This document shows positions 1 to 10,658 of a stretch of DNA of 64,000 nt, one piece after another. The DNA is from Phanerodontia chrysosporium. Lineage: Eukaryota > Basidiomycota > Agaricomycetes > Polyporales > Phanerochaetaceae. The stretch covers positions 248,001 through 312,000 of the forward strand of contig MJGA01000028.1 of NCBI GenBank assembly GCA_001910725.1, in the 5' to 3' direction. The first letter of the stretch is position 1; each line of letters opens with the position of its first letter. The notes beneath the pieces were generated by a model that worked only from the letters and a program-made list of their open reading frames with translations, did not search any database and was not told the DNA's origin. Position numbers and translations under genes: made by a program.

Positions 1-3000
1 TCAGTAAGACGGTGCCGCGGATTCTGGCCAACCATGACTGCCCCACGAGACCGGCAGTGTCCACGGCACTCAACGGCTTGGAAGGAGGCGGGAGGCGAGC
101 CACCGTCGACGGTCCCGAGAGTGCGCGAGGGTGTCCCAAGGCTCGCAAAGGTGTGTGTGTGCAAGGCTGCGAGCACGGCCGCGCGGGTCAGACGCCGACA
201 AAGTTGCGGGACACGGGGCTATCTATTGCTCAGCAGAGAGGGCGTATGTACAGCTTGTATCTAGACTACTGCAATGAATCTATCGTGAAAATTAGACTAT
301 GAAACTGCAGAGTTTGAGAAGTGAACTCACAATTCTGGCAGAGCTCACTGAATGCGACCCCGCGCTGCGACACGCCGTGTCCACACCACAGGGCGCCAGC
401 GCAACCCTCGACGACGCGAGAGCCGAGGTCCTCGCTCGCTGCTCGGGGTGTGCAGCTCGCCGCGGGCTCGCACGCGTTGCATTTCCGCGCGACTTGCACG
501 CTCAGAGCCGCGCCAGCCGCCTCGTCGTGGTATGCACGAGCACGCTCTGCCTTTCGCCCGAACGCCACGTCCATCGTTCTGCCAGACCGCTACGCCCGAG
601 CCTCCTCGTTTGGCCGCCTCGGGTGTGCAACCGCCCGCGAGTGTTCGTCTTCGACGACGGCTGCTACGCCTCGCCGAGGCGCTGCTGCTGGTTGAACAGC
701 GCGAGCCGCACGCCGAGCGTTCGAGCTCCTGCACGAGGTTGTCGAAGGCGGACAGAGTGTGCACAAGCACGTACGTCGTTTCCACGTCCTTCATCTCCCC
801 TCGCCATATCCGTCTTCGCCCAAGTCCACGCGTCGAGAGCCTTGCGCACCTATCTTCGAGATCTCGTTCCGTCTCAGCGGGATGCGCTTCTGTTCGTTGA
901 ACAGCGCGAGCCGGACGAGGTCGTTCGCCTTCCTCTCGAGGTCCTGCAAGGGGTCAGCGCGAGCGAACACGCGTAGAGAGCACACGTACGCCATCGCCAC
1001 GCTCCTCACCCTCCCCGTCCTCGTCGTCAGCCTCGCCATACCCGACCCCGTCCTCGTCCTCGTCCTCCTCTTCGACGCGCCGGCGGCGGCCGTTCTGCGT
1101 CGCGGGTGGCATCTGCGAGTGGCCTGGCTGCGACTGCGATGGCTGCCGCTGGGAGCGTGCTCCTGCCCTCGCCATTTCGGTCTGTGAAAGGTGGTGGTGT
1201 TGGTGTCGGCGGTGGGAGGTCGCGACAAGATGGTGGTCGGGGTCGTGGAAGAACGCGTCTGAAATCGCACGCGTGCCCTAATTGGGCGCTCTACACACGT
1301 GAGGGCCACGCGATCGTACAGACGCTGACCGACCGCCTTCGTCCGTCCGTCACGGCGAGCAGATCGTTCAAGAGCTCAAGAACCTACACTATTGAAGCCA
1401 CGGCGCCCGTAAGGCCTCGAGGATTGCCTTAGGATATTATCAAGCGCAATAGCAGATATCCCGTTTGTTCCTCCCACCTCCACATTTGGCCTTTGTGCGC
1501 TGGCAGGACGGCTCAGCACGGCCGCTGTTCTACGAACGCTTCACACTAGCGTTACCTTTCGACTCTCCTCAGTGCCACGTCGATCACCATCAGCGGCGGC
1601 CATGCGATGTCAAACCCAAAATCATGGCTCTCGACCTACTCTTGGTCGATTCACGTCCTCAGAGTGTCTCCTTCTGAGGTTCATCCAGCACTCTTCACGA
1701 AGGAGAAGCTCAACACAATGCAGCCCAAGCTGTTGATGAAGGAGAGCACAAGAACATTACTTGGGCACCCCGGGTAGCACAAGGGCATACACGGCATGGA
1801 AACGCGCTGCGACCGTGGAACTGCTGCACCTCACGGCTGCGCTCCATGACACCCGTTGCGTCACAGAACAACTGACGGAGAAGTACATCGTACAGTGGCC
1901 TCACAATAGCGATCAACAAGATGGCGAGGCACTCCGCGTAGCTGGAGCACGAAATATCTCAGCCTCACCTCTGCTGAAATTTAGGAGGCTGGAGGCGAGC
2001 CTATGTCGAGGCATGGGCGTCCGAAGGTGGGCATTGACTTCTGGCTGCGATGGACTGGGACATCTCATCAACGTGTTCGGTGCTAGGCCTGTACACATGC
2101 ATTGCGCAGACAGCGACTCAGTGAAATTACGATGGCCGAGGAGCCGCACACCATCTCGGGAGAGCCGCTGCGAGACGCAAAGCGCCCCAGGGCTTTTGAG
2201 GCGCAAGACACACAGCACGGCATGGGAATCGGCTCATGCAACGGTACGCCGGGAAGACGATCCGCATGCACCCCGGCAGTCGCTTTGTCATGACCCGCAG
2301 ACTCGCCCGCACCACTGGTCGACAAATCCACCGCGAGCCGACCCGCCTTCTGTTGGACTGGTAGACATCGTAGCCTCTCCGCCTCCGGAACCCGGCACAC
2401 CCCCGTGACCCCGTCTGCACGCGTGCCTGCGCCGCGCTGCCGGGTCTGATAGACGTATCTCGCTAGGAGGACAGGCGTGCGCCACGAGCAGCCATCGGCG
2501 TGCGGGCCCGCCGTCCGCGTGACCCGCTGTCGGTGCCCGGACCATGTGCAGGCAGCGTCGCCGCGGATCACGCCGGTGCGCGCCACGAAGGGCTTGGGAG
2601 CGGTGCCATCGCTCGGCCACTGCGCCTGCAGATGTGGCGCAGGTATTGGGGGGAGGGACTGCGCGGAGGCCTCGCAGGGGTGCCCCCGCATGCGGGGAAG
2701 GAAGCGCGGGGCGAGAGCGCGAAGGCGAGAAGCTGCGGGCTTGTCGGGTAAGGCCCTTCTGCTGTGCGCGGCAAGACACTGGGTTTCGGCCGGACGTGCT
2801 CGACCTGTGCGGGAGCGGAGGACGCACAGACGTCAGAAGACAGAGACGAAAAGTCTGTCACGGGGGCGGTCCGAGGTGTGTCTTTTTTCCTCGTTGACAT
2901 GTCATGATCTGCGGGTGGGCTTACCCGGCGCCGCCGCAGCCTCGACACAACCGGATGCTGCGTTGCCCCTTCTGCGAGCTTACCCGGCGCTGTAGCAGCC

Positions 3001-4150
3001 TCGACGCACCGGATCCTCGTCGCCCATTCTGCGGATGCCCATTGGTCGTCTCCCTGGCGCAGCCCTTGCCCGCACTTCGCGCGCGCCGAGTGTGCGAAAT
3101 ACAATGTGCCGCGCGAGAGCGTTCTCGCAAATACCAAATCGTCTCCCCCCACACGACCCCAGTTCCCTCCGGGGCAGAAGCGCGGGCAGCGGGGGCCTTC
3201 CATTCTTTGCGCGCCGTGTCGAAGCGGTCGTCAGGGCTCTCTGCGTGCCTCCTCGCACAGCATTGCGGTACCCGTCCCCTGGCCGGCCGCTGCGCCCCCG
3301 CAAGGCGCCGCCGATGGCAAGTGCGCATCGTTAGGCCGCTGCAGCGCACGTCTAGCGGCCGCGAGGGTGTTCGGCCGGTGTCGGGGGGCGCGAACGACGC
3401 TGACATAACGATTAGGGCGGCCGGCAGGGGGGGAGGAGTGACGTGACGCCGTGACGATCGCCGCTTATGCCCGATCGCGCTGGAGATCGATCTCGTTCTG
3501 TGCATTTCGTCGCGCACTCTGGGCTCGGTCTCCTCGTCGGACTCGGCAGGTGAGCGTTGCAGTGATTCTCGACGCTGCTGCTGCTGACTGGGTAGCTCTC
3601 GTCACGTGCAGGATGCGGGTGGACGCAGAGGACACCGCGAGAGACCCGGCGTCGGGACCGGATCATGGCAGCTTTGTGGCGTCGCCGGGGCGCTCGATCA
3701 GGCAAAATTGCGACGAGATCCGTCGGCGACGCTCCAACCGCTCTCCTGGCCGTCATTGGTGGAGTCTCCTTGTCACTTGACTGGGCCTCCACATGAACAC
3801 TCTCCAGTGCACCAGTGCTGCGATCTTTTGGCGCGCGAGAGACACACCGGAGACGAGTGCGTGCGCGGCGGACAGCGAGACACGGACGGCTTCAGTGTTT
3901 CGAGCGGCAACGATTTCTCCGCGACGGTGGAAGGTTCCACGGGCGAAGGAGACGAAGTTCCGGCAGACGTGTTCTTCCCGCCGGCCGCGGTTGGGAAGGC
4001 AAGGGGGGCCCCGACGCGCTCCACCCCGGACTGCAGCCATGTGCTGCCCTCTCCAGATTCCCTTTTGCGACGGCTTGTTCCAATGTTCCCAGGGCCAAGT
4101 GATGTCATCCGAAATTTGCGATGGGCGTGCGCTCGGCCGTCGCAAGCGAG
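1..4150. other. GC-rich region without a supportable gene
   Basis: I see no coherent gene here. Several frames stay open for 100-250 codons on both strands, but the overlapping translations are rich in Arg, Pro, Ser and Ala and contain no recognisable domain. That is what high-GC non-coding DNA gives. The stretch holds a two-copy tandem duplication (2919-3036) and a 19-bp word (1978-1996) found again at 28287-28305. Its last few hundred bases are presumably upstream control DNA of the transporter gene. A gene of many short exons cannot be excluded by eye. Confidence 0.5.
2919..3036. repeat. Two-copy imperfect tandem duplication, unit about 59 bp
   Basis: The unit starting GCTTACCCGGCG at 2919 is repeated from 2978. 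The copies share GCTTACCCGGCG, AGCAGCCTCGAC or its near match, CACCGGAT or its near match, and TTCTGCG, with scattered substitutions and a one-base length difference. No gene or known element accounts for it. Confidence 0.75.
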
Positions 4151-4188
4151 CGAAGGGGAGCGGCTGCGAGGGGGCCCCCTCCGTTCCT

Positions 4189-4194
4189 TATAAA
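4189..4194 (+). promoter_or_regulatory. TATA box of the MFS transporter gene
   Basis: TATAAA stands about 165 bp before the transporter start codon, after a GC-rich stretch and before a CT-rich stretch of the kind fungi often have near transcription starts. A transcript starting about 30 bp downstream would have a 5' leader of roughly 130 nt. Confidence 0.6.
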
Positions 4195-4356
4195 GCCTTC
4201 CCCGCCTCCGGAACCCCAGATTGTCGTCTCTCCTCACACTCCATCTCCTCTCACGACCTTGTCCACGCTTCGCTGCAGGCGATCTCGCTCCAGCACGACT
4301 TTTGCTTCCGACAACGTCCACCACGACATCCGTAGTCTCGTGATCGCTCGGTCGTG

Positions 4357-6200
4357 ATGGCTCTCTTCTATGTGTGAGTGTGGTGCCTCGAAATTTCGCC
4401 GACGCTAGTCCCTGACGAGCCCGCCCGTTTCCAGGCAAGGTGTGCCAATAGGCTACACCGCGATCATGCTCGCCTTGTTGGCGTCCATGGGTGGTGTGAG
4501 TCCCGATCACCGTCGTTCCCGATGTGCCGCCCACTGACACCCACATGCCCTAGTTCATCTTCGGTTACGACACCGGCCAGATCTCCGATATCCTGCTCAT
4601 GGACGACTTTCTCCTACGCTTCGCGACATGCACCGACCACACGAACTCTGCGACGTGCAAGTTCTCGATCGTCCGTGAAGGTCTGATCGTCGCTTTGCTG
4701 TCCATCGGTACTTTGATCGGCGCGTTGCTCGGTGCTAGGTACGTCTCGCCTTTCGTCCCTTGGGCTGCAGGAGACTGACAGGCTTGTAAAGGATCGCTGA
4801 TGCACTCGGTCGTCGTCGCGCCATGACGAGCGAGTGCTGCATCTTCATCGTCGGTGTCATCGTCCAAATCACCTCCGAGCACACATGGGCCCAGTTCGCC
4901 GTCGGCCGCCTCATCTCTGGCCTCGGTATCGGCGCGCTGTCCGCCGCGGTGCCCATGTACCAAGCCGAGACCGCGCCGCCGCAGATCCGCGGCACGCTCA
5001 CGGCGACATACCAGCTTTTCATCACCTTCGGTATTCTCGTCGCCTACTGCATCTCCATCGGCGCGCGGTACATCCCGAACTCGGGCTCGTGGCGCACCGT
5101 CATCGGCATCGGCATCCTCTGGCCCCTCATCCTCGGCCTCGGCATCCTCACCATGCCCGAGTCGCCCCGCTGGCTCGCGTCCAAGGGCCGCTACGACGAC
5201 GCGCGCCGCTCCCTCGCACGCTCCCGCGGCATCCCTCTCGACGAGGCCGAGCACAACAAGAAGATCCACCGCGAACTCGAAGACATGCGGAGCGCGATCG
5301 AGTACGAGGCGTCCGTCCGCGCCGGCTTCGTCGACTGCTTCAAGCCCGAGCGCAAGCAGCTCTACCGCACCCTTCTCATGATGGCGCTGCAAATGTTCCA
5401 GCAACTCACCGGTGCCAACTATTTCTTCTACGTGAGTGCCGCTTGCTGTCGAGTGTCATGATTCGGTGCTGACGTCTCTGCTACAGTACGGCGCGACGAT
5501 CTTCCAGTCCGTCGGCATCAGCGACTCCTTCGTCACCCAGATCATCCTCGGCGCGGTCAACTTCGGGTGCACGTTCGGCGGGATGTATGTCATGGAGCGG
5601 TTCGGCCGCCGTCTGCCGCTCATCCTCGGCGGCATCTGGCAGTCCGCGTGGCTCTTCGTCTTCGCCGCGGCGGGCACGGCGCACAACCCGCAGGAGAGCA
5701 AGAGCACGGGCACGCTCATGATCGTCTCGGCGTGCCTGTTCATCCTCGGGTACGCGATGACGTGGGCGCCGGGCGTGTGGATCCTCACGGGCGAGACGTT
5801 CCCGACGCGGACGCGCTCGTACCAGGCGTCGCTCGCGGCGGGCAGCAACTGGCTCTGGAACTTCCTCCTCGCGTTCTTCACGCCCTTCATCACGAACGCG
5901 ATTGAGTACCGGTACGGCTTCGTCTTCGCGGCGTGCAACCTCGCGGGCGCGGTCGTCGTGTACCTCTTCCTCTACGAGAGCAGCGACCTCAGCCTCGAGA
6001 GCGTCGACATGATGTACTGCGACCCTGCGTGCAAGCCGTGGACGAGCCGGACGTGGGTGCCCGAGGGCTTCGCGGACCGTGCGGACCTCGTCGAGGCCGG
6101 CCGCGCGGCCGAGAACCGCAAGAGCCCCGAGGGCGTCGAGGAGAGCCGCGTCGAGAAGGTCGAGCAGCCCGCGGGCTACTTCGAGACGTCGAAGGTGTAG
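4357..6200 (+). CDS. MFS hexose/sugar transporter, five exons
   Basis: Exons are 4357-4373, 4435-4495, 4554-4738, 4792-5431 and 5487-6200. All introns are GT-AG and 53-61 bp. The joined frame is 1617 nt, giving 538 residues, the usual size of fungal sugar porters. Visible family marks are FGYDTGQ after the first helix, GRRR between helices 2 and 3, PESPRWL before the central loop, the sugar-binding QQLTGANYFFYY across the fourth splice site, FGRRLPL, and a GETFPTRTR motif near helix 10. The C-terminus has LSLESVDMMY in place of the commoner ETKGLSLEE type. The protein should sit in the plasma membrane with 12 helices and import hexose with protons; substrate preference cannot be read. The first exon is only 17 nt, so the ATG choice rests on the phase match of intron 1. 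The neighbouring HET gene converges on it. Confidence 0.93.
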
Positions 6201-6704
6201 CCGGTCTGCTCTCTCTGTACTTCCGTGTCCCCTCCCCCTTACTCCCTTCGACAAAATCTCCTCACCCTCCCGTGTATTTCTACCCCGCGCGGTTCACGCA
6301 CGCTCTTCTCCGTCGCTTCGGGCCCACACGCACCCACGCACGCACACGCACCTCATGGCAACCGCAAGATGTCTTTGCTCTGCACAGACTGCACTTTTTA
6401 TATATCAGTAATGTACTACTATAATACCCGTTCCCGCACACACGCGTTTTTGCGACAGTGGCCGATGCTACCTCTGTTTCTCATGTATGTCCTGTAGCAA
6501 TATATACCATTGATTGCATCTGGTCTCGGGCGGTGTGATGATGTGTGATTGCGTGCGCTTTTCAAGTGTGTTGAGTGTGGTGTTGGTGAGTCTTCGTGTG
6601 CTGTGTCGTTACTCTTGTTTGAACATTGAAGTCACCCACATAAGGATACCTGTGCTAACTTATCGAGCTCTGCTGCTAACTATAACCATTGCCACGACTG
6701 CGGG
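6201..6704. other. 3' flank of the transporter gene
   Basis: CT-rich then AT-richer DNA following the transporter stop, with a TATATATCAG stretch near 6397 and no gene. It presumably holds the transporter 3' UTR and the convergent space before the HET gene. No poly(A) signal is certain. Confidence 0.5.
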
Positions 6705-6975
6705 TACATAAACTACTGCTAGGTACGAGAGACACTTCAAGATACAAGTACAGCAACATTCTGAAGACACTGAAGCTGGGTGGGTACATACTACGCTGAC
6801 ACGACACATGTACATACAGGCTACGAGAGACACTTCGAGATACAAGTACAACATAACCCTGCAAACTCTGGACCTGAACTGTACATACTATGGACCTGCC
6901 ACGACACAGCGGGACACAACATACGGGACCTCGGAATACAAGTACAACACAATGTGACAAAACCAGAGATACGCC
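6705..6975. repeat. Degenerate minisatellite, unit about 98-104 bp
   Basis: The core CGAGAGACACTTC-A/G-AGATACAAGTACA occurs at about 6725 and again at 6823. A more decayed copy (CTCGGAATACAAGTACAAC) lies near 6931. GTACATACTA precedes the last two copies. About two and a half units end just before the HET1 stop codon, so the repeat lies in that gene's 3' untranslated region. Confidence 0.6.
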
Positions 6976-6977
6976 AT

Positions 6978-9403
6978 CTACAGCACCCCACGCAAGGTAT
7001 ACTCGACACCGCTGGCAACCAAGGCAAGTGCGAGGAACAGAGTGAACGCGATGCGCTGGGCATAGTCCTCAGGCAGTCTGGCATCAGCCAAGTCCTGTGC
7101 AGTGGGTGCCAATGGCAGAATGGCGCTGCGTGCAGTGACTGGGTTTGTGTTCGGCAGTTCAGGGACTGTCTGCACGTGCTTGTTGGTAGCAGTCTGTGTG
7201 GTGCTGACTAGCAGCTGAGCTTCATTGTTATGGTCAGCCTTATTCTCGGCCAGGCTGCCTCTGCCACTGTCAGCCTCAGTCTCACTATCGGCCTTGCTCT
7301 TGCCTTGACCCTCGTCTACAGGCGTGCTGGCCTGAACTTGTGTGTCTTGGAGTACAGATTCTGCATTAGTGATCAGCTCAAGTTTGTGAAACATGTGCAA
7401 GCGCTTACCAGTGCTAGTGGCAGAGTTCTCTTGTGTGTGCTCAGGATTTGGATTACAATTGATATCCAGCGCAGGCAGCAGAGGCAACTCTTCGTCAGCT
7501 TGAATGGCAGCTTTAGGATCTGTGTTCTCGATGGAGAACTTGTGCTCCTGGCCAGGTGCATTCTCAATTGGAGCCACAATGTTGCTGTCAAATAGAGTAA
7601 CAGCACTTGGCTGCTTCAAGTGCGCCTCTGCACTATGCTGAAAGCCTTCAAAAATTTGCACTGACTCAGAGGTTGCTGTGCCCCAATTTTGCTCCAGTGA
7701 CTCCAATAGCAAATCTTTGTCCCAGACACCATTTCCATATGTGTATGCATCCTTGCTCCTATATAACTCATAAAATGCATCCATATACTGCTCTGTATAT
7801 GCACTTTGCTGTATTGCCTCATTTTCATTCATGTAGATCACATGGGCCTGATGGCTAGCATGAGCAATCAGTGGATCTAGCTCATCAGTATTAAGCCTAA
7901 ATTTGATAACTCCCCATTTGATTGCATGAATAACAGGATGCTTGTCTCGTGAATGACCTGTTTCACAAACTTCAAAAACAATCCAAGCACTGCGTAGGCT
8001 TTTCCATGATGCTTCGTATGTAATATTTGCAAGAGTGTATGGTATATTGGGAAGTATTACTCCTCTTGCCTTCAAGTTTAGATACTCCTTGTCAATTGCC
8101 TTAATATTCATTGAGCTTGATGAGAACAGCAGATTTTCTCCATGGTCAGTGATGTAGTACGGTCCAGCAATAGTGGCTAAATGGTAGTATGTATCTGAAT
8201 TGTGCTTTGACATTATTTGCTCAGAGAACATGTTGCACTCTGGCTGACTTGTCAGTCTAATCATGCTAGATTGATCACAAAAGACCTGAATCTTATGCCT
8301 TTGCTGAGAGATAACATTGATGGTAATCTCAGTGGCAAAGGGCTTGGTAGGTATCATCTTCATAAAAATAGATGTTAACATAGCAGGGGAAAAATGTTTG
8401 CAAAGCTCTTTCCAAGCTTTCTCTGATGTTGTATTCAGATTATAGACTGGAATGACATCACAGTGCCTGTGAAGGCAGTAACCCAGCACTGCAACTCGAT
8501 CTAGCTCATTGGTGCAGTGACATGCCTGAAGGTCACGTGGAAATTCAATACAATTATTGTGAAGGTATACTGCATTGTCATCAAGTTGGCTCCAAATGTT
8601 TGCAAACTGATTTGCAACCTGCAAAGAGATGGAGTCAATTGTCAATCCTCCTGGAAGCCATTGTCCCTGAAGAGCTTCCTGTACTGTCCAGACACGATTG
8701 AACCAATGGCGTGGAGATCGAAGAAAATCTTCAGCTGTGGTGCATGGTATACCAAGGCCATTTAAATACACAATTGAGTATCTGTTCCTTGGCTCTCCCT
8801 GATAAACAAATCCAATAGTGGGAACATCAATCTTCCACTCCTTGAGGCGCTGTTCTTCATATTCCTTAAGGCCCTCTTGTCTCAAACATAGCACATCAAG
8901 CCAGACATATTCAGCACCCATATTGAGGAGCTCAATGCGAACATGCTCAAGTGTTGTTGCATGAGGAAAGGGCACAGGCCATTGTCTTCCATTGATGTCT
9001 GTCCAGAGGTCTTCACGTTCTTCTTTAGCAACCCAACTGTGTGACACTGTCCAAAGTCTTCCATCAATCTGAGCAAGATCTTCTCTAAGTGTGTCAGTGT
9101 TTCGAATTGCATAATATGGCAAGACCCGATTGCTGAACAGATCCCATATGCGCCGTGGAGGTGGATGAGAGTCTGAGGGAATATAGGAATCTTCCTGGAT
9201 AATGGCACTGCGATCATGGTCATCAGTTAGTATGTGCTTCTGCATGCACTGAATAATCTCCTTGAAGTACACATTAGAGTCAGCATACACATTTTTGTAC
9301 CACCATGGTCGAACACGTCCATAAAGCTCTCCAAAGTCATGTGAGTTCTTTATCATGAACTCTAGAAAGCCACTGAGCCCATTTGTTGCCTCCAGAGAGT
9401 GTG
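6978..9403 (-). pseudogene. HET1, HET-domain protein: 3' (C-terminal) part, cut off by E1
   Basis: This is the larger part of a HET-domain gene whose 5' part lies beyond E1 at 23436-24017. HET proteins act in heterokaryon incompatibility or inducible cell death in filamentous fungi. Visible marks are LWTVSHSWV followed by EHVRIELLNMGAEYVWLDVLCLRQ (core of the HET fold), then HWFNRVWTVQEAL, the usual tryptophan-glutamine block. A final hydrophobic stretch, TLFLALALVASGV, near the C-terminus could anchor it in a membrane; paralogue HET2 lacks it. The stop is at 6978-6980. E1 interrupts codons between NEIMGT and AHSLEATNG. Joining 23436-23844 with 6978-9403 gives 2835 nt with no stop before the end, so the insertion is the only lesion I see. 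The interrupted gene cannot make the full protein. Confidence 0.9.
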
Positions 9404-9407
9404 CCGT
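9404..9407 (+). repeat. Target-site duplication of E1 (left copy, CCGT)
   Basis: CCGT immediately precedes the TG of the 5' LTR and recurs at 23436-23439 immediately after the CA of the 3' LTR. Counting it once restores the HET1 frame exactly, which supports a 4-bp rather than 5-bp duplication. Confidence 0.92.
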
Positions 9408-10483
9408 TGACAAGTGCCAAAAGTGTTTGGCACTAGGTCATGCAGAACGTTGGAGGAGTAAGCTGCAGCCCATGGCGACTTACTCACGATACCAGGCATA
9501 TTTGCACCCCAGCTGCTACAAATAGGCGCGAAGGCCAACAATTAGCAACATCCAGCAGCAAACATGTGCGTACAAGATGTACACAAGGGACAGCAAACGA
9601 TGTCATCAACTTGTATTTGTATCAAGCCTCTCAGAATGCCTCGGAATCCTTCAGAATCTTGTGGAACGATCCGGAAAACTGGCCATCCCTTCACCTCCAG
9701 CAGCCAGAACATGGCAGAACCTTGTGGAAATGGAGAGAATATTCCAGATCCCTTGGCATATGCTTGGCTTAAGAGCAGGAACTGGCCAGAATATGCTGGA
9801 AACAGGCGGAAACGGACAGAATAACCTAGTTTATTCTAGTTTCTTCCCTACGACAAATATCTACTTCCTTTCTTAGCTTCTTTATTCTCACTCTCTTCAA
9901 TTTCAAATAGCCTCTACATGTATATAAAGGCCACGAGTAGCACCCCAAATGACAAGCAACTTTGGAGCCGCAGTCAGGCCATTGCTTCACCCGCGGTAGC
10001 GTAGCTTAAGCATCTGGCTTAACTACGAACTAGGCCCTATCAGTTCACTACAACGCTAGTGAAAGGGGGCAAAGCTTACTGAGCAAACGGCTCAGTACGG
10101 TACGTTTCAGTTGTCAACGGTTGCCACTTACGTTTGTGGTTACTTAGGTTTACTTGAGCTTCACCCGTGACGTGACAGTCAAGTAACAACGGTTCGACGT
10201 CGTCAAGCCTTCACTATACTGGAGTGAAGCACCTGCTTACGTGCGAGCAGGCTATCTACTGGACATTAGGCTCTGTGTAGACGTAGCTTAGGTCTAGCGG
10301 CCAAGACCCTAGCTGTATCTACCCCACGTTCATTGCTCCTACCCCCTGCATACATTCATACAACAACCACACATCCCCAACACGAACCACTGGGAACCCT
10401 CGACCTAACGTCTGGTCCAGGCAACTCAGCAAACGGTTGTTCCTCCTGACTAAACAACAGACCAACCGTCCCTGGCAGCGACA
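9408..10483 (+). repeat. E1 5' LTR
   Basis: 1076 bp beginning TGACAAGTGCC and ending GGCAGCGACA. Reading it against the 3' LTR (offset 12,952) I found no difference. It begins with a perfect 8-bp inverted repeat with a 4-base loop (9414-9433). A TATATAAA box is at 9921. Downstream of that box follow at least six short perfect stem-loops before the LTR end. Confidence 0.95.
9921..9928 (+). promoter_or_regulatory. TATA box in E1 5' LTR
   Basis: TATATAAA about 510 bp into the LTR. It would start the genomic RNA roughly 25-35 bp downstream, leaving over 500 nt of R plus U5. The 3' LTR carries the same box at 22873-22880. Confidence 0.65.
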
Positions 10484-10485
10484 TC

Positions 10486-10503
10486 TGGTGACCACCGCAG
10501 GGG
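10486..10503 (+). promoter_or_regulatory. Putative primer-binding site of E1
   Basis: Two bases (TC) after the LTR comes TGGTGACCACCGCAGGGG, starting with TGG as expected for pairing with a tRNA CCA end. E2 has TGGAGCCCACCGCGAGG at the same place, so position and core (CCACCGC) are conserved. The tRNA is not identified. Confidence 0.5.
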
Positions 10504-10658
10504 GATAGTTGTTGTGTATGCCCACTGGAGCATCGCTCTCTTCAAGTTCACCGTCATCACTGGACACACTCTCGGATCTGTCAGTGACTACCCCTTCCCC
10601 CACGCAAGCATCGTCAGCATCACCTCGAAGGACCTACGCGCAAGTTGCTGCTAGTACC

